Position numbers and translations under genes: made by a program
Notes under the pieces: generated by a model
Seen by the model: the letters and a program-made list of their open reading frames with translations, nothing else
Database searches by the model: none
What the model was told of the DNA's origin: nothing
Assembly: GCA_900095095.1 (NCBI GenBank)
Contig: FMBT01000450.1
Coordinates: 34,052 to 98,051 of the forward strand
Direction: 5' to 3'
From: Fragilariopsis cylindrus CCMP1102
Taxonomy: Eukaryota; Bacillariophyta; Bacillariophyceae; Bacillariales; Bacillariaceae
DNA: 64,000 bases
Shown: piece after piece, positions 1 to 11,484 of the stretch
Position numbering within the stretch: position 1 is the first letter of the stretch
Layout of the letters: each line of letters begins with the position of its first letter

Positions 1-192
1 AGCTTTTGTTAAATAGATTGATATCCATGGAGGTTCGATTTAATACATTCCCATTGTCTGTATCAATGGAAATAATTTTCTATTTCAACTCTTAAAATTT
101 TGAAGAATTTTCCTCTGTCGCGAGATATCGCGCATTATGAAAATTTTAGTCCCGAGTGTCCCTCAAAATGCAGCCTTGAGCCGGAACGCGCC
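1..192 (-). mobile_element. Partial copy of a non-autonomous DNA transposon (family A), reverse orientation
   Basis: The reverse complement of these 192 bases matches the first 192 bases of the copy starting at 744; I found no mismatch by eye. The outer terminus, GGCGCGTTCCGGCTC, lies at 192 and the element continues leftward out of the window. It is therefore a third copy of the family, inverted relative to the two complete copies. No coding sequence is seen. Confidence 0.85.
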
Positions 193-743
193 TATCAGGA
201 GGTTGGTTGGGGTACTAAATCGGTGAACAGTAAGTATTAAAAATGATCCAAGAAACACATCAAACATCATACCCGTTTACAATGGGTTAGAATATTTAAT
301 GACAAATTCTAGGATTATAAATTAAACTAATTAAACTCAGAAGTTAAATTTCATTGCATGTTAGGAATGAGGGCGCTCTGCGCTCTGTTACATTTCACAA
401 ATCATCATTAAAAATTCCCAGGGGCTAAATCAATTATATTTAGGTAGGTGTCCATTGTGTCCTATTAGAGACTTCATCAACACTGTGCCCATACACACAA
501 CTTGAGTTGACTACTTGTATATGGTTTGGGTTGATACCACTACTAATCAAATTATCTGCAACACCAACAATATCATTGCCAAAATAGTTCTCCATGCATG
601 CATCATCAGTCTCAGATCCATTGCATAGAATGTAGGCAGATCCCCGCCCCCAAATCCATCATCATCGTCATGCATTATACCATGTGTTTGGTGTATGATG
701 ATGGTCTCTAAAGTTCTTTTTAGTGGTAGGTTTTTATGTTGGT
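193..743. other. Spacer between back-to-back transposon copies
   Basis: These 551 bases separate the two identical inverted arms. I see no ORF of interest and no terminal repeats. They are ordinary AT-rich sequence with a short GAGGGCGCTCTGCGCTC palindrome-like patch near 370. Confidence 0.5.
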
Positions 744-1717
744 GGCGCGTTCCGGCTCAAGGCTGCATTTTGAGGGACACTCGGGACTAAAATTTTCATA
801 ATGCGCGATATCTCGCGACAGAGGAAAATTCTTCAAAATTTTAAGAGTTGAAATAGAAAATTATTTCCATTGATACAGACAATGGGAATGTATTAAATCG
901 AACCTCCATGGATATCAATCTATTTAACAAAAGCTTATCAGACGAAATATTGATATTCGTACCCTTAAGAGAGGAAAAAAATTTGGGTATGATTTGGTCA
1001 TCTAGGGAAAATTCTAAGAGGGATTATATGGGTGGCAGGCGAATTTCGAATCGCCAGGAAGAGGTGCATAAGAGAGGAAGATTAAAAATCAAATAATGGA
1101 CTAATAGATAAAGTGCTAATACAGATGTCTCTATTAGTGATATGTTAGTTAATTCGATAATTTTTATTATTATTGTTATATTAAGAGAGGACCCATTTTT
1201 TCGGAAAATCCGATCATGTGTGTCTTTTACTAAGAGAGAGTTTAAGTACTTAAAAATAGATCCAATTCAACCCAAACTTTTCGTCCTTGTTAAGAGTACA
1301 AGCATCTATATTTCGTCTCATAAGCTTTTGTTAAATAGATCAGTATCCACGGAGGTTCGATTCGATACATTCCCATTGTCAATGTTGTTAATAAGGAAAA
1401 TTCCTTCTATTTACTGCATAGGTGCGTGGTATCTTAATCCCGCGACACAAAAAATAATTTTCACGACGTACCAATATGGGGCAAATTCTACAGAGAGAAG
1501 TACCAGGGCTTAGCCTACACTAACTAGACCTGTCGAAAATTTGGAATGTGTAGAATGCCTATGGATAGGTACTGGAGAAGGTTTGAGGAGTTAACATACA
1601 GTTAAAAATCCCCCCGATTGATGGTACTTCACTGCATAGCGCGTGTTGTAGAAAATCGTCTGTCCGCAGATTGTCCTTTTTTGTCGAAATATGCGCAGCC
1701 TTGAGCCGGAACACGCC
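744..1717 (+). mobile_element. Complete family-A non-autonomous transposon, copy 1
   Basis: About 974 bp, bounded by inverted termini: GGCGCGTTCCGGCTCAAGG at the left and its near reverse complement ending in GGAACACGCC at the right. It is flanked by the direct 4-base repeat TGGT (740-743 and 1718-1721), a probable target-site duplication. Inside, roughly 880-1000 is repeated in inverted form at roughly 1260-1385, so the element can fold back on itself. Short ORFs at 908-1096 and 1142-1513 lie in the fold-back arms and show no protein family, so no transposase is encoded. The superfamily is unknown to me; 4-bp duplications occur in several cut-and-paste groups. Confidence 0.85.
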
Positions 1718-1764
1718 TGGTGCCTTTTCTTTCAGACATGCAACAATAACTGTAACTGTTGCTG

Positions 1765-2753
1765 GGCGTGTTCCGGCTCAAGGCTGCCTTTTGTGGGACA
1801 CTCGCGACTAAAAAATTTTAATGCGCGATACCTCGCGACAGGAAAATTCTTTAAATTATTAAGTATTGAAATGGAAAATTTTTTCAATTGATACAGACAA
1901 TGGAAATGTATTGAAACGAACCTCCATGGATATCGATCTATTTAACATACGCTTATTAGAAGAATTATAGATATTTGTACTGTTAAGAGAGGAAAAAAGT
2001 TTGGGTGTGATTTGGTCATCTGGGGAAAATTCTATGAAGATTTATATGGGATGGGTGGAAGGCGAATTTCGAATCGCCAGGAAGAGGTGCATAAGAGAGG
2101 AAGATTAAAAATCAAATAATGGACTAATAGATAAAGTGCTAATACACATGTCTCTGTTAGCTAATGCGATAATTTTTATTGCTATTGGTATATTAAGAGA
2201 GGACCCATTATCACCGGGTATGTAGGACGTGTTTTTTCGGAAAATCCGATCATGTGTGTCTTTTACTAAGAGAGAGCTCAAGTACTTAAAAATGGATCCA
2301 ATTAAACCCAAATTTTTCGTCATTGTTAAAAGAACAAGCATCTGTATTTCGTCTCATAAGCTTTTGTTAAATAGACTGATATCCATGGAGGTTCTATTCA
2401 ATACATTCCCATTTTCATGTTGATACAAAGGAATTTTGCCCTATTTACTGCATAGGTGCGCGATAAATAATAATTTTCAAACATTGATACCGTACACCAT
2501 ATGGGGGAAATTCTCCTTGGATGAGTACCAGGTCATTGCCTACACTACCTAGACCTGTCAATAATTTGGAATGTGTAGAATGCCTATGGATAGGTACTGG
2601 AGAAGGTTTGAGGAGCTACCATACAGTTAAAAATCCCCCCGATTGATGGTACTTCACTGCATAGCGCGTGTTAACCAATCCCGTGTGGCAGGCGTCTGTC
2701 CGCAGATTGTCCTTTATTGCACAAAACAGCGCAGGGTTGAGCCGGAATGCGCC
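1765..2753 (+). mobile_element. Complete family-A non-autonomous transposon, copy 2
   Basis: A second complete copy of about 989 bp, same orientation as copy 1 and 47 bp downstream of it. Its left end is GGCGTGTTCCGGCTCAAGG and its right end finishes GGAATGCGCC. It is flanked by GCTG at 1761-1764 and 2754-2757, again a 4-base duplication. It aligns with copy 1 from end to end with scattered substitutions and small indels; for example, 2209-2228 is an insertion absent from copy 1. Short ORFs inside are not conserved between the copies, so it is non-coding. Confidence 0.85.
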
Positions 2754-3240
2754 GCTGCATATTTTCCAGACACTGCTGCTGTATGAAATTTTTGCTGCTT
2801 GTCTCCAGCGCATTGAAAACTAGCAATTGTTTTTACTACTAGTGCAATAGTGAACACTGGTAAATTCCTGTGCAAACTGTGAGTGAGAATATTCTTGTCT
2901 CATTATCAACAACAATTATTAGAATCAATTGTTACTATTAGAGAGTAGAGAATGTATGCAGTAAATGTAGTGCCACCATGCGCCGTATACCAGTTAGATT
3001 GTACTAATAGTGCACTACCAAAAAGCTTTCTATACAGTGCACAGAGAAGGGGGGGGGAGGGAAACAGAAAAGGTATGGTAGCAGGGTATGGGTGCGGTGG
3101 CTTCTCAAAAGAGGTATGGTAGCCGGGTACGGGTGCAGTGGCTTCTTAATTTTCAACAACATGTATCTTTTTGTGGGAGTAATACTTCACTATACAAATT
3201 CAATCTATCAGAGTCAAATCCCTCAAAGGAATTGGATCTA

Positions 3241-3331
3241 TGCATCACAGTTGAGAATAAAGTGGTATATCTGCATCATAGTTGAGAATGAAGTGGTATC
3301 TCTGCATCACAGTTGAGAATGAAGTGGTAAT
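3241..3331 (+). repeat. Three tandem 31-base units
   Basis: Units begin at 3241, 3272 and 3303, each starting TGCATCA and containing GTTGAGAATGAAGTGGTA with one or two differences. They are contiguous, with no spacer, and lie in non-coding sequence. Confidence 0.85.
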
Positions 3332-3433
3332 TGCATGGTACAACAAACCAAGGCAAGTTTGTGAACCAAGGCAAGTTTGTGAGAAGGAGGTGATGATGTG
3401 ATGTTATTGGTGACATGACAATAGACAGGTCTG

Positions 3434-3435
<2 letters not shown>

Positions 3436-3465
<30 letters not shown>
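3436..3465. repeat. (TG)n microsatellite
   Basis: About 15 dinucleotide units without interruption. No functional meaning inferred. Confidence 0.9.
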
Positions 3466-3466
<1 letters not shown>

Positions 3467-5578
3467 GGCAGTAAAGAGGTTATATCATCATTCTTCCTAG
3501 TAGTATGGTGTTATTTAAGGATAACCTTTAGATCAAAAACTGCCAGTGAAAACATCATTGCATTGCACCCATTGATACACAGACACCCTCCTAGTAGGGT
3601 TCACCTCCAACAAAGGCCACTTTCATTATGGAGTAGGCAAGACTAGCTGTGGAGTAGGTGCTGTTATTCTAAAATCTAGAGGGGGGTATGTAAAAGTAAG
3701 CACACCACAGACTAGACAGTGGGATGTACACAAAGATTAGCACTCATGCAAGAGTGACACTAAGATTAGAAGGTTATATTCTTTTGGTGTTTTCTTGTTA
3801 GCATGCAGCAAGCTGGCAAGGGTAAACACACTGGTAGACAAATAAATGATAGAGCCTGTGCTTTTCTAATTGGAGTGTTTCCACAACAATAAAAGCAGTG
3901 CGTAAAAGACATTATTTGGAGCCATCACTAGCACTGCACCACCATCAACACAAATCTACACATTTCCTGTTATTTTGTGCATCATCTGTCTATCTCAATT
4001 GAGGAGCAAAAAGTGACAACTATTCTGCTGATAATATTATATAGCTTATCTTCTGCTGCTGATGACATTCTAATCCAATGCATACAGGTAAATGGTTGGT
4101 ATTTAATCCCAGTCTTTTTTCATTGTTGAATGTGCACTTGAAGTGCAGTTAATTTCTGCCTGTGAATAGTGCAATCCAACAAAATTGTAAAACAACAACA
4201 ACAACAACAACAACAACTAAAATTTTACCTTTGCTTTGCTGATCAACAAGAATATGGTCATGCTATGTGGCATGCCATGTCATGGGTGTGTGGCCATCTT
4301 TATACCTTACAGCTGAAACCCATTTTCACTTCTGGTAATGGTGATGAGTTCAACCCTAAAGGTTGAGTTATTCAGTTATTTATTTTGTTAGTTGGGGTTT
4401 GTTTAGTGCACAATAATTTTCATGTGTCCTTTTTTTTGTGCAAGAAGTAAAACAGCTTACTATAGTGAAAAGATTATTAAAGGGTGGGGGGCTTTAAATG
4501 ATTTGGTGGATTGAAGTTTGCATGCTTTATAACATACATAATATATAACTACTAACTAACTGTTAACAAAAATGACATTATAAGGCAGGCAGGCAGGCAA
4601 GCCCTCAGGAAGGCAGGCGAGCAAGTTCAAATGAATGTTCCACACTAGAGGTATGACATTTGTATGCTGTACATAATTATGCTATACACACCTTCTACCC
4701 TACCCACTGCATTCTAGTAATAATAAATAGTATTATTACTACTTATCTCTCTCCTCTCTCATCATTATTCTTTCTTTCTCTATATACTACCACCACATTA
4801 CATGTTGTAGTGTGCAGCAAGTGCAGTGGGTAAGGCGGCAGTATAATAGTAGACCTTTGATTGTCTGATTAGGCTCTCTATTTTTTCCACCCTGTACCTT
4901 CTGTTTAATAAGCAACATACAACACACAAGCATCTCTATATTATAGTAAACCCTCATTGACTTGACACTCATTCTCATATGTACAAACCGGTACTTAGTG
5001 ATTGCTTCTTACTACTAGTAGTAGTGTACGTAAGAAGAAAGATCTATTTTTTGTGTTCGAGTCAGCAAACAATTAAATCCGCGCCATCATTGAAAAAATA
5101 TGAAAAAAACAAAGAATATGAGATTCCTAATTCCAAATTCCATATACGCACAAAAACATTCACTCGCATGACAGCCAAAATGACGTATGCGTGTTGAATT
5201 ATGATTTGTTAAGAAAAAAACCTGCGCACAACTGTGAATTTTGATTTGTTTACAAAGAAGAAATCAAAAAAAAAAACGCGCACGACCATTCCTTCTCTCA
5301 GCAATTCAAGAATTTAGTTGAACAAAGAAAGATCGCAAGCTGGGTTTGTTTGTTGGCTTTGATGGCGCTCTTCTCACGTAGTGACTGTTTCGAAAATTGG
5401 AACATGCGTAATACGGTAATACCGGTTAACACACGCGTCGTTTGATCAATCCCGAGCGCAATCAGAACTGTTTTCTTTGCTTTTTTCCTCTTTTCCTCTC
5501 GTTGCTCAACCATCGTCGTCATCATCTCTCCTTATAATTATTTGTTTAATATAATAATAATCAAAAAATAAAATCACC

Positions 5579-6409
5579 ATGAAATCTGTTATTGCATTAC
5601 TATTTACTCTATTGGCCTCCGCTGCGGCGTTTGCTCCTATGCAACAAACTGTTGGTACGTATATTGCTTCATTTTGAAGAAAGTTGAATTAGTTCAATCT
5701 GAACGTGGGATTGTGTTCGTGAAAAGTCGAGCGAATGAATCGTGTAGGATGGACTTGGAGAAGCACGTTGTAGTAGGAACAAAGAGAGAGAGAGAGAAAA
5801 ATGGAAACGATGAACAGTTTTATAGTGCCGGAGTGCTAGATATCGGTCGTTTACTTTGTCGTCTCGTCTTCTCCAGGAGGAGGAGATGAGAGAGTAAGAT
5901 GGAAAACAACTTGAAGAATTTCCCTTCAAGTCTGATTGATTACTACAATACAAAAGAGTGCCTGTCCTGTCGAATTATCCTATCCCTTGGAAAACCAGAT
6001 GACTATTAATTGAATTCACAATGAATGCGCTTTCCTTCTTTGATAAGACAACAAAACTCACATCATCCATTTTCTCTCCCCTTCTTTCTATTTTCTAAAT
6101 TATTTAACAACAATAGCACGAGTTGCCACCACATCATTATCAATGGCATCCCAATCCCCTGAACTCCGAAAGGGTTTAATTGCTACTGTTGCTGCTGCTG
6201 TACCAACTGTTTTCACCTCAGTTGCTGCCATGGCTACCGATGGTACCAATGAATGGTTCGGTGTCGATGACACCCGTCTCTTAGCTGTCCTTTTCGTCGT
6301 GCATTGGGCGATCTTAACTCTTTGGTTACAACAATACGGTAATGCGGATGAAGAAGAAGATTTCTTTGGTGAAATTGATTACACCGGTGTCCGAAAAAAG
6401 AACCCGTAA
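5579..6409 (+). CDS. PsbW-like small photosystem II subunit, nuclear-encoded, one intron
   Basis: Exon 1 is 5579-5654 and exon 2 is 6117-6409, with a 462-bp GT-AG intron; joining them keeps the frame and gives about 122 residues. Residues 1-19 form a signal peptide whose end, AAAFAP, matches the diatom plastid-import motif (cleavage before F, known for diatoms). A short transit region follows, then a hydrophobic stretch ending AAMA, a typical thylakoid-transfer signal. The mature part of about 57 residues has one membrane span (LLAVLFVVHWAILTLWL) and an acidic C-terminal tail (DEEEDFFGEID). That size and layout fit PsbW, a single-span core subunit of photosystem II in the thylakoid membrane. 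Another small plastid membrane protein is possible: the coding call is firm, the PsbW name moderate. The start is chosen because only this ATG gives the signal peptide. Confidence 0.85.
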
Positions 6410-9025
6410 ACAAAACGGCATCCTTTCTCCTTTTCTTTACACATACCCAGCAAGATGATATAAAATAATTTTTGGTCGTGTTTTTCGATCCGTTTTTAAA
6501 TACGTGAACATACACAACCACACTAGACACATAGCACAATATAATGTTGTACTTAAAATTTAACGCTAGATTAAATTACAAAAACATGCAGCCGTCACGT
6601 CTACTGCACCCCTGTTTTATACTCATGCCATACCTTGTCCAGTACAAATCATCTTCCATCATCTGTTGTCGTCTGTCTTCTGTATCATGTATCATCCTTT
6701 ATCTCCTTCTTCATTCTTTAATGCAAGCCTCAATCTCCCTCCAAAGCTGTAGAATTCATCCATGAAGCTCATGTTGCGACAATGGAACAAAGAATGGTCA
6801 ACTATAGTCTGCTTTCGTTGTCATACCCTTCCTATCATCCCCACAATAATTTCAAGGCATGCAGCAATGCATTGACTTCCCCCTTTCTTCGTAGAGTACT
6901 GTTATGTTATGTTATGATATGTTATGATATGTTATGATATGTGCTGAATCTGAAGACATGTGAGATAAGAAGAGAGATTGACCACGCTAACTTACGCTGA
7001 AAAGCTTGTACCAACAAAAAAGAGATCCGTCCGTGTGCATGTACCAACAAGTGCAGAAATGCAAACAGAATCAACATAACATACCATACCATACCATACT
7101 ATACCGAAAAAAAAGAAACACACCCCAATGTTTTGATTCAGTCTCAATCTTCTACACAAGCAACGGGGGATGGATCACACGGCACGACACGGCACGACAC
7201 GGCACGAACATCAAGCATACCTCATCAATGTTATGTTATGTTATGTTATGTAATACTACCTTACGCACGGAAGGGGACAAGACAGACAGTATACAGAGAA
7301 CATTCGGTCGGTACGATAATATAACATGCTAGGTAATGTAATCTAGGAATGTAATGCATGTATATAAGAACACCATCACCCGTCCGACAACACAACACTC
7401 AAATACACATCAAAAATAGTCGGACCAATATGGAAAATCGAATTAAAATGAAATCAAAGGATTAATTAATCAAGTAAGTAATCAATCATAATAAATCTAA
7501 TTTATCTTTAACAAAGAATAAATATTGATAACCATACTGTATGTACCACAGTTAGTGTCGCATTTCAAATTCATTCCATTCCATTGCTGGTGCTTTGCTT
7601 TGCCTGCTTGTTTTCCTTTTGTTTCGTCGACGTTGCTGAGCTAGTTGTTTTATTGTTATGCTGACACCGCACTGCACTGCACTGCACTGCATACCGTTGT
7701 GTGTAATGCTTACATACCGTGTGATTTCTTTAGGATAGGAGGAACAATTCACAAATACACCTTCCCTCCCATCTAATAGGATATCAGTTGGAATGTTATT
7801 AGCATTCAGTGTTGGGTTGGGTGACTTGTTTGTTGTTGTTGTTGTTTTAGAATCTTCTCTCTCTTTCTCTCTCTCTCTCTCTCTACTTGACTTGAAACCT
7901 CATCCTTCTAGCGTCCTTGCCTCTTTGTTGTTTGTTAAACTTTGCTCGCTCGCTCGCGTTCGTTCGTTCTATCTCTAACATGTCTCCCATCGATTACGAC
8001 GAGAAAACGGATTGTATTAGTAGCAGCAGCATTTTTTGCGATTTTTTCTTATCAGTCGTCTTTCCTTCCTTCCTTCCTGTTTGTTGTTATTGCTGTTTCT
8101 TCTACTGTTGCTGCTGTTGCTGCTGCTAGTAGTAGTAGTAGTAGTAGTACTTCGAAAGACACGACACGACAAGACACGACATAATTGCCGTTATTGGTAT
8201 TTGGCTTGATGTATTTCGTTTCGTGCTCATCTCACTGCACTGCAACTCCGTTATGGTTACTCGTTGTCATCGAGAGTTGAGTACAGCTTGAGATGGATCC
8301 AACAGAGGAGTGGAAGCATGCATTGTATTTCGTTTCGTTTCATCAATTCAATTCACTCACACCCGATCAGTAACAGTCATGTCAATTAATTATATCAAAA
8401 TATGGATGATAAGAAAATAAGGAAGGAAGGAAGGAATAATTGTCAATTCATTTCATTTCATTTCATTTCATTTCATTTCATTTCATTTCATTTCATTTCA
8501 TTCCACAACTGAACTGGACTCGACGTCCCGTTGACGGTGCTTGGGCAATTTGTAATTTGACGCACACCGTCGACCGCCACCAGTAACCACTATCGCTACT
8601 GTTGCTGCTGCTGCTGCTGCTGCTACATGTACGGCCGTGACGGTAGCGGAGGAGGAGGAGTACGAACGAAGTACTTTAGCTACAAAGTTCTCTTCAGTGG
8701 GGTTTTAGTCTAGATCTAGTCTATTTTTTGTTCTACTACTACTAGCTGGCTATCTACTTAATTAGTACAAGTAGTAGAGTAGCTAAATAGCTAGTAGTAG
8801 AGTACAGTAGCTAGCTAGCTAGTAGTAGTAGATCTAGCTACTCTTAATTGTACGACCAGGTAGCGCGCGAAAAGTCAGCGCGATAATATTCAGACAGATA
8901 CAGTAATGCCAAATTTTACAAATTATTTCAATTGAATAAAAAAGGAACAAGCAACGCAACCAACAAGAGGAACAAGAGCAAACCACAAGAAAATAAAAGT
9001 TTAACTGTAGCAAAAAGAAATAGGA
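6410..9025. other. Gene-free stretch rich in microsatellites
   Basis: It holds GTTAT/GATAT pentamer-like runs near 6901-6940, CGGCACGACA units near 7180-7207, GTTAT runs near 7230-7250, TGCAC units near 7672-7690, CT-rich runs near 7856-7884, ten TTTCA units at 8451-8500, a GCT run near 8602-8622, and a cluster of TAGCTAG-type palindromes at 8735-8840. Open frames here are made of repeat-encoded residues and are not convincing. Confidence 0.5.
8451..8500. repeat. (TTTCA)10 pentanucleotide repeat
   Basis: Ten near-perfect copies of TTTCA in tandem, in non-coding sequence between the PsbW-like and LRR-like genes. Confidence 0.9.
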
Positions 9026-10423
9026 ATGATGAACAGAGAGGAGGAGGAAGAACGACGACGATGCGTGACAGAAGCGATGCATCTCATGCCATTAGATGTA
9101 GATTACCATGATGGATGTGTCGTCCTAACAATTTTGTATGATATCGGCTGGTTACAGTTGTATTTTCGTCAGTGCGAAGAACGAGAAGAAATAAAACTTC
9201 TCGATAGTTCAGAACAACAGCAACGAATCCTTGACGATTATGTTCCAACACTACCTTGCGAATATCAATTTAAATTTGGTGACGTGGAGTCCACCAACAT
9301 TGATTCTGACGGTCGGATTACGTATTTCGCTGTTCCGTGTATAATTGAGCATGAAATTGATGAGGACGAGATTCTGCCCTATGATTTACCACCTAGCGTT
9401 TCACGTCTTCAAAAATTGCAGAAGATTAAAATTTCGGGGTGTCAGCGAATTCCGTTAGAACTTGGTGATTTACCTTGCTTGACCGAAATTACATTCGATT
9501 GTTGTGACCGGAATCTATTCGGCGGTAACATTCCTGTCGGATTACAACTCCCGCATGTCACGTGTGTAAACGCGGACGTGCGGGAGTTTCCTAATTGTTT
9601 GGTCCCATTTTTTAATTCATTGCCGATCGGTCTTAAAGAACTTTGTTTTACTTATTCGGATAAGGATGAATCAAATAAAATAATTTCTTCTCTTCAAAAT
9701 TATGAATTAAAATTTTGTCAAAGCCTGACAACACTTGCTATATATTCAGCTGAAGTTGATGACGACGGTTTCGAAAAGCTATTATTTGAGGTACTACCAC
9801 GATTTCCAAATCTACGGAATCTCGTTCTTCATGGGTGCGGTATTAAAAGTTTATGCGGAGCAGAAAAAAAGATTAAAGAGTTAGGATTTGTATCCAAGAA
9901 TACCAAATTGACTAAATTGGATTTACGTGAAAATGATATATTTTACAATGGACTCATCGTTTCGAGTATACGCGAATTTGAAAGAACGAAACTAAAGAAG
10001 ATCAATTCGATTGATGAAAAATCGGCTGCTCTCCTGTTCCTCAATACATTCGATACAATTTCGAATCTTGGTGGAACGCTGGTAGAGAATCAGTATGATC
10101 CTGATATTGAAGGTGCCTTGAGAAATAATTTGATGAACCGACCGTTTACGGAGGAGGGAATTACCGGAATGTGGCCAAGCAACGCCGCGCTGTGGCCATT
10201 CATGTTGGAAACAGTGTACAATAACTCGTGGAAAGTGTACGATGAGAACTTTGCATACGGTCTCGAACTACAAGAATCTAAAATGAAGAAGAAATGTGCC
10301 ACCGAACTATTTCACATGATACGTTACGGTCCGATTTTTGCTGTGGATCAATACCCACAACACCACGAGATCACAACAGCCACAACTGAACCAGCAACAA
10401 AAAAGCAACGAACGAAGAAATAA
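9026..10423 (+). CDS. Leucine-rich-repeat-like protein of a diatom-expanded family
   Basis: A single 465-residue open frame. The start, MMNREEEEERR, is the first ATG pair after an AT-rich leader. Residues about 115-320 show irregular LRR-like spacing, for example LPPSVSRLQKLQKIKISGC, LPCLTEITFDCC and FPNLRNLVLHGCGIKSL, then LTKLDLRENDI. The part after 370 (EEGITGMWPSNAALWPFMLE and ATELFHMIRYGP) resembles the C-terminal region shared by many diatom LRR-like proteins of unknown function. The very end is Lys/Arg-rich (KKQRTKK), which could act as a nuclear signal. No signal peptide or membrane span is seen, so it is probably soluble, with a protein-binding role inferred only from the fold. No intron is evident. 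The coding call is strong; the function is unknown. Confidence 0.85.
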   Translation: MMNREEEEERRRCVTEAMHLMPLDVDYHDGCVVLTILYDIGWLQLYFRQCEEREEIKLLDSSEQQQRILDDYVPTLPCEYQFKFGDVESTNIDSDGRITYFAVPCIIEHEIDEDEILPYDLPPSVSRLQKLQKIKISGCQRIPLELGDLPCLTEITFDCCDRNLFGGNIPVGLQLPHVTCVNADVREFPNCLVPFFNSLPIGLKELCFTYSDKDESNKIISSLQNYELKFCQSLTTLAIYSAEVDDDGFEKLLFEVLPRFPNLRNLVLHGCGIKSLCGAEKKIKELGFVSKNTKLTKLDLRENDIFYNGLIVSSIREFERTKLKKINSIDEKSAALLFLNTFDTISNLGGTLVENQYDPDIEGALRNNLMNRPFTEEGITGMWPSNAALWPFMLETVYNNSWKVYDENFAYGLELQESKMKKKCATELFHMIRYGPIFAVDQYPQHHEITTATTEPATKKQRTKK

Positions 10424-11484
10424 ATAAGGAGTGTATTCAGTATCATCCAATAGAATAGAGTTATCAACCCATTACGTACGGTATGTATAATGATTTTAGA
10501 CTGAAAATTGCAAGAATTATACAGTTGTTTATATTCAGCGAGCAATTTTCAGTCAAAAATTATTATATATTACACTTGTATTAGACAGAAACGGTTAATA
10601 TATTACTACTCCTGGTTTAAAATGGGTCTATCTAATACATTTAAACTTTAATTTAAAATGAATAATTTGTAAGTTGCATGCTGGTGAAAGTTCTATAGTT
10701 TTACTAGTAATGTCTTGTAAATTGTGATTGAAAAAAATTCAGCTGTGGCGACAATTTTTAATTTTTTGACAAACGATGGGTTTGAAAAAAATAATATTTT
10801 CAATTTTGACATGATTTTATCGCGCGCGGTGGTTCTTGACATTAATTTTTTACTGCCGTTGAGTGACATCCTAGTTACCGTATTAAAAATATCGCTAACT
10901 AATCTATTGTTGTATAATGATATTTTGTTTTGTATTTCTTCTACTCCGTTTTGACGATTGGTGCGACGTCGACACGACACTTCTCATTTTTTGTTGTTGC
11001 TTTCATCGACGTCGCCACTCACAAAATAACATCAACCAATCGAATATTAATAAAGATTCATCAGATTCATTATACGACAAATCTATACGGCAAATTATTT
11101 GCATCTGTTTGATGTGTTGTCTTAATCTTAGACATCGACACACATTCATCGCTTTTATACTTCCAAGACAAGACTTGTGTGAAACTGTAGTCTTGTGAAC
11201 AACGCGATTGATCAACAAACTTTTAAACTTAAAATACCGTACTGTACTGTGTGTCGGTTCTCATGCTCTTAAGCAGCTACGGTTCGGTTCGCACACCTCT
11301 CTAATGGTTTGTTTTGGGTGGTAGGAAGGAAGAAAGGAAATAGTGGAAGCAGTTGCAGTAAGTAGTCATAATCTTTAATCTCAAGCACAACAAAAAAGTT
11401 GGATGAAAAGACAAAAAGGATAACAACCAAGCACAACCAAAAAACAAAAACAAGAACAAGAACAACCAAGCAAGCACAACACCG
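10424..11484. other. Gene-free stretch
   Basis: AT-rich, no gene recognised. Open frames at 10693-10980 and nearby on both strands lack family features. The last 150 bases are A-rich (ACAAGAACAAC-type units) and form the leader of the next gene. Confidence 0.5.

Larger units (their letters stand above)
2754..5578. other. Gene-free stretch with simple and tandem repeats
   Basis: I see no credible gene here. It holds a local duplication around 3072-3150 (a GGTATGGTAGC core repeated), three 31-base units at 3241-3331, an 18-base doublet near 3344-3380, a (TG)n run at 3436-3465, a (CAA)n run near 4190-4216 and a GGCAG-rich patch near 4583-4620. The last few hundred bases must contain the promoter of the PsbW-like gene, but I cannot point to an element. 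Confidence 0.5.

Noticed and set aside
3241-3331. Regular repeats considered as a CRISPR array
   Set aside because: The units are contiguous with no spacers, and the window is eukaryotic.
5669-5953. Open frames on both strands inside the PsbW-like gene
   Set aside because: They lie within the intron and contain no recognisable domain.
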